Shown here piece by piece: positions 34,391 through 64,000 of a stretch of DNA of 64,000 bases (the stretch's first letter is position 1; the number at the start of each line of letters is the position of its first letter). The DNA comes from Monoplex corrugatus. Taxonomy: Eukaryota > Mollusca > Gastropoda > Littorinimorpha > Ranellidae. A program made the position numbers and the translations under genes. The notes beneath the pieces are model-generated. The model searched no databases. It worked only from the letters and a program-made list of their open reading frames with translations, and had not been told where the DNA came from. Location: assembly GCA_030674185.1 (NCBI GenBank), contig CM060307.1, forward strand, positions 43,513,181-43,577,180, written 5' to 3'.

Positions 34391-37381
34391 GAATCACAGA
34401 GCACAGCCCCATCAAGCAGTCTTGATCCACAGCATCATCATCATCATCCTCATTCTCTGGTACTGTCTTGGATACTTTGGTCTTCAGTTTTGGTAGATAC
34501 AGAGTTGCATTAGAGAGCTGAAATGAATGGCATTAGGGCAGTGACCCTAAGGTAGTGCAATTGATGGGGCAGGAAAAGAAGATATATGATTGTATGTTCT
34601 CATGCGTAAGAGATATTATTCAAGTCAGATGGTGATAAAAGTGTAGAATCTATCAGTAAAAAACAAACAAACAAACAAATCAAGAAACAAAACCAAGAAG
34701 AATGAAATATAGAAGGCCTAGATTGTGATCACGTTGATGTGATATCAGGAATTTGTGTTTGTTGATTTTGTGTAATTGCTGTTCTTATGGCTTCCTTTTT
34801 TTTTTTTTTTTTTTTATATTATATTTTTTTCAGCAATTTTTCTTTGATGCTGGCAAGCAATTTTGACATCGCTTTGAATTTTGTTTGTTTCACACCCACA
34901 GCTCATTGTCTGCTTGTTTTCTTTTTCTGATTTTGTCCTGTTTTACATTGGCCTGTGGGGATGCCAGGGGCTCTTTCAGTATGAATAGTATCCCCACCTT
35001 CTGGAAATTCTGTGCCAGAAATTTCCTCTTTTATGTCATTCTCTTTGTTTCTGCCTTGTTCCTTTGCTTTCTGTCATTTCTTCCTATCATTTTCTGCCTT
35101 GCTGGTCCATTCACCATTCACTGTTTGTGTTTGATAAAGTCTTACTTTCTCATAGGATTGATAATTGGGTACATCTATAAAGTGTGTTTTTGGCTCTAGG
35201 GAAATGAGATGTGCGGAAACAATTTACGTGATTTAAGCCTGTTTTGAGATGTGTTTCAATTTGTATTCAGGTATGTTTTATTAAATCCCCTGTACAATAA
35301 ATTGGATGGAATGATCAACACCAGGGGCATCTCCTTAGATTATGTGTGTGAATGCATTGAGATGTGTACTTAATTTTTTTTTCTTTTCTTTCCTGTTGAA
35401 GTATTGTGTATGTTTTGAATCGGTTATAGCCCTGATATGGCTCTGCACTGTCGGCTGGGCTTTAAACAAAAATAACAAATAACTATAAGCATGGACTAAA
35501 ATGTATTTGAACAGGAATGTGAAAATGCTTACTTGAAGATATCCTAGGTGTTTTTGAACAGATTCTGATGGTCTTATTGATGTCGCTTAAAATAAAATTT
35601 TGCAGGGGGGGGGGGGGGGGTAATTTCAAATTGACATTCAGTGTTTCTGTCTGCTAGCCAAATTTGTCAGCAAAGATTTTTCAGCTGTTATTGGATGGAT
35701 TTTCTATAAATTTCAATTATAGGCCTTTCAGTAAGACAGTCATGAATGTGCAAGTAACAGTCATGAATGTGCAAGTATGATGAAATATACGGCGTGCTTA
35801 AATAGTTAGATCAGGCTGGGTCAAAATGTGGAACACTTTACTTAAATTCTAACCAGATTTGGTGAATTGTGTGTCGTTAAACCAATGTGCATTCTAGAAG
35901 TAGTATGTTTGATGCTATTAGGAATCTGCTTACAGTTGTATTTGAAAATAAGTTGATTTTCAAGGTAACTAGATACTGCACAGAACACATTAAATGGGAT
36001 CAGAAAGGGACATTGACACATACTTTATTTTATTAGTGAAGGCCACTGATCTATACACAAAATCGTGAATGCATTCTTACATCAGGGAGAAGGTGGGAAT
36101 GGGGTAGGGGTAGGGGATTGGTGGGGTACATGAAGAGTAGGGAGATTTGTTTACAACAAACTGAGCAAATATTCACAAATCATCTCTGTGAAGGTAGGAA
36201 GGGCAGTGGGGAATATGAATAATTGCTTAATATGTCTATGCAAGAAAAGTGAGAGCATGACAGAAAGTCTGAACAGTGTTTTAGTGTTGTTTTTTTTAAT
36301 CATTGAAACAAGAAAGTATGAACAGTGTTTTATTGTTGTTGTTGTTGTTGTTTTAATCATTGAAACCTGCCTGTAACTTTGGTGTTTTAACATCAGTAAT
36401 GAAAGAGTTTGGCCCATGGAGTGAGAAAAGTGAAGAATAACAGCTGTGTGCATTTCCCCTGGTTTTCAGCAGGTATCAAATTATACATAAAACAGTGTGT
36501 TTTAATTATGTAGAAAATTAATATAATGTTTCTCCATTTTATTTTGCCCAATTTCAGTTTTTGCATCCTGTGTTCATCTGTTCCCACTCCCATTGTAAAA
36601 AAGGTGACATGAAATAAATCTTGCTTTTTTATTCCAGCAGAAAATGATGTATAGTAACTGAAAATATTACCATTATATTTTTCTCTTTTTATTTTAATCA
36701 TCAAAGTGGCTTTTTTTGTGTGGAAACAGATGTTGATTGAAACATGTGGTAGATCGTGGTGTTTGTGGAAACAGATGTTGATTGAAACATGTGGTGTACC
36801 ATGGATCATGGACTGCTTTCTCAGTTTTTGTCACATACGAGGACTAGGAGTACACATCTTCAGAGTCAGAGAAGTTCAATCTGATTGTTCTTGGTGGATT
36901 TTTTTTCTTTTTCTTTTTTTTTTTTCTTTTGATGAAAACTACAGATTAAGAACATGTGGTTCTTCATTGTGGAAAGTTGCAACTGAAAAGAAGGTATGTC
37001 AAATTAAATGGGTTTTGTTTTTAAGTAATGTTCTCTCATTCTGTGTGTGTGTGTGTGCGCGCGCTTTTTTTTTTGCATGTATATGAATCGATTCCAAATG
37101 TGATGTTAAAGAGAGGAGAGGTATTGCATACAACTAATTTAGCTTTGCCAAGAAAAATAATGGGGAAAAACTTGGTCAACAACTGTGTTGACACAAACAC
37201 TTTAGTGACCACAAACTGAAGCACTTTGTTCGCAAAAAGTTAACAAAAACGGAAAACAACACCATTTCAAATCCACTCAGAACACAGATAAAACCAATCA
37301 CGGTAAATCTACCTTTCTGATATAGCAAAGAAATTTTCAGAGAGGTGATGGGAGAGATAAATGCGTAGATCAGACTGACAC

Positions 37382-37440
37382 TCGCCCACCTGTTTCACCT
37401 GTCAGCATCACCGGGTTCAGTGTTGGCCGCTGCATTCTTT
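37382..37440 (-). mobile_element. 3' tail fragment of family A LINE
   Basis: The reverse complement reads GCAGCGGCCAACACTGAACC then GGTGATGCTGACAGGTGAAA, the same 3' end as the LINEs ending at 14720 and 28135. Only the last about 60 bp are present. It stops directly against a 16-bp unit of another repeat (37441-37456), suggesting that it inserted into that repeat. Confidence 0.7.
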
Positions 37441-37670
37441 GGACACAATGGCATATTGCCGTGCAAAGGCAGCAACCCCATTTAAATTCTTTCATATGAT
37501 GTAGACCCAAAGATAAAATGCTCACATTTAATGCACCACTGATCTGAATTAGCAATCAAATTGTTTGCTGTAGGCAGAAAACTTGAGGTTTATATAAAAA
37601 TTTGCATATGTTAAATCTAGATAATCTGATCTTAATCTCTGATTTGCTGACACCAGTGAAAAGATGAATG
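37441..37670 (+). mobile_element. Dispersed element related to 59216-59560, truncated
   Basis: After one 16-bp unit (GGACACAATGGCATAT), the sequence GCAAAGGCAGCAACCCCATT, TTTCATATGATGTAGACCCA, AATTGTTTGCTGTAGGCAGA and GTTAAATCTAGATAATCTGA closely matches 59330-59560. It ends near GACACCAGTGAAAAG in both. It has no coding frame. The short internal tandem repeats and lack of coding are compatible with a non-autonomous Helitron/Helentron-like element, but this is unproven. Confidence 0.6.
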
Positions 37671-37918
37671 ATAATAGTCAAAAAAAGAGAGGATGGAGCT
37701 GTTCTGGTAACACATTCTCTCGGGGAAAGCAGTCCAATCATCAAGTCATACAGAAAAACAGATGAAATCAGTACAGTACTATACAACAATACAACTGGTA
37801 AAACAAGATGCATCTAAGAACGGCAGATCAGAAACATTTTGATTATGTTTTGTTTTTACACACAATCATCATCATCAACATAGACCATCTTTTGTTGGGC
37901 TAACAGTTGTACTCTCTT

Positions 37919-37920
<2 letters not shown>

Positions 37921-37986
<66 letters not shown>
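37921..37986. repeat. (CA)n microsatellite
   Basis: About 32 uninterrupted CA units. Confidence 0.98.
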
Positions 37987-37988
<2 letters not shown>

Positions 37989-40059
37989 GATGACTGGAAA
38001 AACCTACTTTAATGTAAAGGAAGAGTAAAAACAGATTCAAGAAAAGACACTATAGACTCTCCAAAGCATGTTTATTGACTAGGGCAAAGTACAGGCATAA
38101 CTGAACATACATTTTTTTTTTTTTTGAAAACGCCACGCTCATAAAAACTTGCTAAAAGAAAGTTTCTGCTGTAAAAAGGTGCATCAGAAACTGATAATAT
38201 TCGGGCAATTATTCTGAAATGAAAGGAAAATATTTCTCCTGACTGCTGCCTGATGGTCAGTTGTTTTCGTCAGAAGTTACCATCTAGCATTTCTCAGAGA
38301 TCATACCTGAATATTCTTGTTAAGTGATATCATTATAAATCACAAGTAAATATTCATTTTTTAGGGGAAAAGAACACACACACTTCCAATACATAGAATA
38401 TAATAAGATAGATTGTTATGCCCTTGATCACTTGGTGCACACATTTCAACAGCAAACTATATGCTACAAGGTAAGCAGCACATATTGTGCAGTTACCCTG
38501 CACCTATTGAGAAAATGATGAAAATAGAATAGTTTTTTCCTCTTAACAAGTGTTCTACAGAAAATATTGTAATTTTTATAACCAAGCATAATGTTCTCTC
38601 TGATGATATGAAATGTGCATGTTTGCAAATATAAAAAAACAACTCACAAATTGATCTAGAGTATATTCACACGTGCACAACAATCACGATAGATGTCAGA
38701 GGTAAATTAGGCATTCTTATTACAATATATTGCTTTGCTTTGTGTACAAAACATGCAAACAGTACAATATTATACAACTCAAGCCTAGATATTGCTCCAG
38801 TAAACATTTACACAGTGTTAGTGAAAATAAACAGAAGTCACTGAGTTTCTCGTGACACCAAGAAGGAACACATTTCACTACTCATGATTTCAGATAAGTT
38901 GAAGCAATCTTTTTTTTTTTATCAATATGTATGTATATAAAAAATACTGTCTCAAAAGCAAGCAATATGAGCAAAATGTATGCTATATATAAAAAAAACA
39001 TTAAAAATGTAAACAATATACCAAAAAAGTTTCATTTAATTATTTTTTAAAAAATAAATGTGTTCTAAAAAGCCATTGAAAACAAACAGGTACAGAAACA
39101 AAAACAAAGTACCAGAACTCTTATGATTACAAGTTGGCAAGTACAAAGTGCACACATGATGATATACATCTTGATCACAAGAACAGAATGAATATGAAAC
39201 AGTTTTGGCAACAGACGCAAGAAGGCATGGACAGTGATGCCGGCTGAATACCTGCATCAGTGAGCATATAGTAAACTTACAAAGGCACTGCCACATTTAG
39301 GCACTTGACTGGTAAAACAGCATTGCTAAGGCGTATGTTTTAACATAAATAATAAAATGATAAAGTGTAGATGGTGAGCAAAAAATCGGCATTAAAGATT
39401 CGCCTTTTTCAGATCATACATGGGAATTTTCACAACTGACATGATCGCATCATTAAAGCAGAGATGCATGTAAAATATTACATATCATAGATTTCAATGC
39501 TGTCTGTTGATTATGACATACCAACATCCATAAAAACCAATTTTATTTTTAGCTTTTAATTTACTTTTAAGAGAGTAATCCCTAACCAAATGGAGACAAT
39601 AATTTGATCTGTGTGTATACATTCATTATCATAAACCCCCCTTACAAGTTACATCTATCACACACACACACACAAATGTATACATACAGAGAGAGGTTCT
39701 ACTATGAAAAGTATTATTGTGTTCATGTTGCAGATGAATAACGGTCATATCATTCAAGTAAGAACAATTGTTTGTACATTACATGTATATGACGCCTACT
39801 GGAATGTACACAAAATGTGTGAAAACTATTTCAAAACTACTGATAATCTTCTGTTATTGTGTGCTCTATGTACTACTGAAAGCCGAAAGAATAAAAATCA
39901 CGTGACATTATAAAGATTTCTGAGGATGATCTGTTCAGTTCCATCAGTTCCTAGTAAAAGCCAATACAAGTTTCTGGTGGTCTCCATGTTTCTGTAGTAC
40001 TGCATAAGCTAAAAATGCTGAACACTCATAACACAAAAGTTAGGAATCTAGGTGCTTGG

Positions 40060-40370
40060 ACACGTCCTGTAGAAAGCTGCTGCATATTTCATACAGAGCA
40101 CAAACAAGACTTTGTCAAGCAGCAGCTCACACCACCTACACCACCCTTACTAAATTGACATGCTTCAAACTTGTAGGTTGCAGTGACTGCGACACGTGTT
40201 CAAATCGAACCATCCTCCATGGAATAGTTCAGGTGACACAAGGCTGACCAAGGAATTCTGGACTGAAAATATCAAGGAATGGACAGACCTCAATGCTGCT
40301 AACCTTCTACACACTGTCATGTACAAAAAACACTGGCAATATCTGACGACGACGACCATCACAACATTCT
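40060..40370 (+). mobile_element. Possible LINE 3' end scrap
   Basis: The frame at 40196-40350 reads TRLTKEFWTENIKEWTDL then LLHTVMYKKHWQYL, resembling the (N-I-K-x-W-T...D-R-x-x-W) C-terminal end of APE-type LINE proteins. It is followed by GATGAT-rich sequence. Too short to classify. Confidence 0.45.
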
Positions 40371-40424
40371 ATCATCTCCAAGTTGGCATCGTGATGATGA
40401 TTAAACAAATGAAATTTATGTACT

Positions 40425-40700
40425 TGAGAAAAAGAACAAACCTTGACAACAGAGATTGCCACAGCATTCTGACATCTTTATGGGGCATGATGATGATGAT
40501 ATGGAAATCAAAGTAATCAAGAAAAAGAATGATCTTTGGCAACAGAGACCGCCACAGCATTCGGACACTGTCAAAGGGGCATGATGATGATGACGATGGA
40601 GACTACTGAAGAAAAAGAGCAATCTCTGACAAAAGAGACTGCAACAGCATTCTGATAGTTCTAATGGGGATGATGACGATATAAGGACAATAATTATACT
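40425..40700 (+). repeat. About 93-bp tandem repeat, three copies
   Basis: Each copy has GAAAAAGA, a GCAACAGAGA-type segment, CACAGCATTC, and a GGGGCATGATGATGAT-like run. Copies start near 40428, 40521 and 40611. Confidence 0.8.
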
Positions 40701-41593
40701 ATGAAAAATGTAGCATTTGAGAAGATTAATACTGATAAACTCAACAAATTATGCACCATGGAACCCTTCATCTTCAAGTGGTAAGAGAGGCTGAGAAAAG
40801 TGCGACTCGTAAGGCCTCTTCTCGTCTGTTCCTGAAGACTGTTTAAGGGATATTAGGTTTGGACAGAAAAAAAACTTGTAATTTTTGTTTTTCCATTCTT
40901 TTTGTCAGAGGCCTCCGAGTCTCAAGTCTGCAGAGCTGAAAGACTTCAAATGCTCAATAATGGGCCAGATGTTCTTCAAATCATTTTGTTTGGACGAAGG
41001 GTTTTAATTTTGTTATTTCATTTAGCATTACAAAATAGTTCTCGTACATCAGACACGTCTGAAGACCTTCCCCATGCATCGGATTTATGTGCTGGTTTAT
41101 GGCATCTGCATGGTTATTTTGTATGCTCATCATGTGGCAAATATGGATTTTTTAAAGAGGAATCACATGCATCTTGTAACACTATCATTGTGCTAAGTGA
41201 ATGTGCAAAGTTTTTCAAGTGGAATCATGTGCAACTAGTAACACTACCATTGTGCTAAGTGAAATATCTTTTTAATCATAAAAAGTAGGTTATAAGTTTG
41301 GCATAATTATCTTTTCAAATCTTTTTACTGGCCCCTGTATCAGCCAATTTTTATAGACCGTTTGTCATAAAAAGGGGAAATTACAATTGTGGCTTGATTT
41401 CTTTCTTTTCTATATCCTGGTGTTGTCTGCTAGACCCTCTGCCTGCTTGTTTCAAATCCCTTTCCCTTTCATAATTAAAAATACAAAATGCAGTGTAGTT
41501 AGAAAACGTTGATATTGCAAGTGTGACACGAGGACTCTCTAAAAAGGATATGATCAGGATGAAGAAAATCATCATCACAATCTCATCTTGATC

Positions 41594-41599
41594 TTTATT
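41594..41599 (-). promoter_or_regulatory. Candidate poly(A) signal of the C6orf163-like gene
   Basis: TTTATT on the + strand is AATAAA on the minus strand, 230 nt past the stop codon. It is the first canonical hexamer well placed for the gene. Confidence 0.5.
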
Positions 41600-41828
41600 C
41601 AAAGAATCAAAAATGCTACTGACCTCAAGTTCACAAAAAATATCCCTAAATAAAAACATACCAAATGACTAAAATTTACAAAGTGTAGACCCACTCTACA
41701 TCTGACAAAACAAAACAAAAGATAAATGTGATAACAGCAAGAAATTCTCAGGGCAGCTGAACAACAGAAGATTCTAAAGCAAGTGTTTTGGCCTAAACTC
41801 CCCCCCCAAAAAGTGATAAAATTCATCC

Positions 41829-62870
<21,042 letters not shown>

Positions 62871-63335
62871 TTTTGCGGTTACAGAGGATGCAAACTGAAA
62901 TTCCCTTTCACTATCTGTCGGATTAGGCCTGTTTTTACGTTTTTTTTTTCTTTTGTTTTTAAAACTGCTGAAAATGGCCGTCTAAGCTTGGCTTCCACAC
63001 AGCACAGATTGATCCTTTTCGATACGTCGAGCCGCTGAACTTGTGTGAATGTTGTTTAATGCTAACTTTTGAATGTCCATATTCAACAGACTCAGAACAG
63101 AGCTATTACTACAAGTACAATACTTTACGATTTAAAAAAAAAAAAGTAAAAACATCAGATTTTGAAAAAACGTTAAAAGTTAGCTGAATATCTCCACTTT
63201 CTTCACATTAAAGACAAAGTGCAGAAAAAGAACTTGAAAGTGACTTTTCACACGAAGCATGCTTTGCAAAGAATATACTTGCGGACATGTTTTTTTAGCG
63301 TCTGCTACATTTGTATGTCGTTGCCATGAATGATG

Positions 63336-63345
63336 TCTCGCGAGA
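63336..63345. promoter_or_regulatory. TCTCGCGAGA (CGCG) element
   Basis: A perfect 10-bp palindrome, rare by chance in this AT-rich, CpG-poor window. In vertebrates this sequence is bound by BANP and has also been linked to ZBTB33. Confidence 0.65.
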
Positions 63346-63366
63346 CGTGAGAAGATACGGGATATT

Positions 63367-63374
63367 TGACGTCA
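63367..63374. promoter_or_regulatory. TGACGTCA (CRE/ATF) site
   Basis: A perfect palindromic CRE, 13 bp before the candidate + strand start codon at 63387. Confidence 0.55.
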
Positions 63375-63386
63375 TAGTGGGGGCTA

Positions 63387-63466
63387 ATGGCGGTAGGACC
63401 TAGTACTGTCATGATGTTCTGTCTGTTAGTGCTACGTAGGCCTTTTGTTTGTGTTGCTGCATTCTG
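63387..63466 (+). CDS. Candidate first coding exon of a divergent gene
   Basis: ATG in a reasonable context (CTAATGG) opens MAVGPSTVMMFCLLVLRRPF followed by VCVAAFW, ended by a good donor GTGAGT at 63467 (phase 2). The sequence is hydrophobic with Arg-Arg and no acidic residue, so it could be a signal peptide, a signal anchor or a mitochondrial presequence. The rest of the gene would lie beyond the window. Recognised only by position and splice context. Confidence 0.4.
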
Positions 63467-64000
63467 GTGAGTTCATTTTCAATCGTTAAATCATGTGTGA
63501 ATAGGCAGAGGTTCTTTTAAATTGTAGTGGCTTTTTGTGTTGTTTATGGGAACTAAAAAGCGAGACAGGACAACATACTTTCTCAATCTGTCGTAGCGCA
63601 CGTGGTAGGATTCATGAATGGAACTAGTACTAGATCTAGATCTACGTATGTAAAATGATGTTATCCCACAAAATGTTAAGCTTTTTCTTTTAAATCACAT
63701 GTGTACTGAAAAGAGCAGAAAGAAACTTTATAACAGTAAGAAAAAGTTCTTTGCTTGATTGTCGGTGACGAAAGTCACGACTTTTTGGAGAATTTTGGAA
63801 CGTTTTGCTACACATGATGATTGATTGATATCAGTTGACATTCTCAGATTCTGACGTTGCAAACATCTGACAGCGTCGCGTGCCCCCCATTTTCTTCATT
63901 AATTTAAAGGCACCGCAACTTTGGAACGGCTGAACCAACTGAAAAGAATTGATTGTCAGTAGAAAGGTCTTATTTACCCAACTGAACTTTGAAAACGTTG

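Larger units (their letters stand above)
32990..41590. other. Intergenic region between the two convergent host genes
   Basis: AT-rich sequence without recognisable exons. It contains the headless SINE (34226), a T-rich hydrophobic frame at 34885-35199 judged spurious, G17 at 35606-35622, short duplications (about 60 bp at 36265-36365; about 47 bp at 36715-36800), a LINE tail (37382), a dispersed repeat (37441-37670), (CA)n at 37921-37986, a LINE scrap (40060-40370) and a three-copy repeat (40425-40700). Confidence 0.6.
62871..63386. promoter_or_regulatory. Candidate bidirectional promoter
   Basis: The interval between two opposed start codons (62870 minus, 63387 plus). It has a perfect TCTCGCGAGA palindrome at 63336-63345 and a perfect CRE-type TGACGTCA at 63367-63374. 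The CGCG palindrome is a known core element of CpG-island and divergent promoters in vertebrates. No TATA box is obvious. Confidence 0.55.

Noticed and set aside
34885..35199. 104-codon hydrophobic frame with apparent membrane segments
   Set aside because: T-rich DNA automatically gives Phe/Leu/Ile codons; no splice or homology support.
40902..41258. 118-codon frame
   Set aside because: No recognised motif, and it includes a local about 70-bp duplication (AACACTAYCATTGTGCTAAG). An AG acceptor precedes it, but no phase-compatible partner was found.

Overview
This is a AT-rich animal nuclear window with GT-AG introns, long introns and dense decayed transposons. The mix of LINE clades, tRNA-derived SINEs with a shared core, TTAA-flanked palindromic MITEs and long CA/TA/CTGT microsatellites suggests a lophotrochozoan, most likely a marine mollusc (gastropod-like). 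That placement is an inference; no marker gene fixes it.

Two host genes were assembled exon by exon and face each other tail to tail. (1) DUSP11 (RNA/RNP complex-1-interacting phosphatase, an RNA 5'-triphosphatase) is on the + strand, 6949-32783, in 10 coding exons that join in phase to 444 codons, with the active-site signature HCTHGVNRT in exon 7 and a Gly/Arg/Ser/His-rich tail in exon 10. (2) A coiled-coil protein resembling vertebrate C6orf163 is on the - strand, 62870-41829, in 4 coding exons that join in phase to 318 codons. Its 5' end lies about 0.5 kb from a candidate + strand first exon (63387-63466). The interval holds a perfect TCTCGCGAGA palindrome and a perfect TGACGTCA site, so it looks like a bidirectional promoter.

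Layout. 1-3217: REL-endonuclease LINE ending in a tRNA-like 3' tail and A13. 3232-6375: decayed Tx1/L1-like LINE, minus strand. 6376-6948: DUSP11 upstream region. 6949-32783: DUSP11, whose introns hold a TTAA palindrome, LINE 3' ends, two 5'-truncated RTE-like LINEs of one family, a nearly full-length APE-type LINE (21905-25860, minus), two copies of a second SINE family, and a tandem array of partial exon-5 copies. 32990-41590: intergenic, with SINE and LINE scraps and short tandem repeats. 41829-62870: C6orf163-like gene; intron 3 holds an about 76-bp minisatellite with higher-order structure and a deleted Gypsy-like LTR element; intron 2 holds an L2/CR1-like LINE relic, SINEs and a candidate TTAA element; intron 1 holds an RTE-like LINE relic, two oppositely oriented 16-bp minisatellites and a second TTAA palindrome. 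62871-64000: promoter and start of the next gene.

No CRISPR array, canonical tRNA/rRNA gene, viral genome or new multi-gene system was seen. The most unusual signals are at the edges of mobile elements: the tRNA-like LINE tail, an about 30-nt tRNA complement including CCA next to the 3' LTR, nested TTAA palindromes, and the exon-5 acceptor array.
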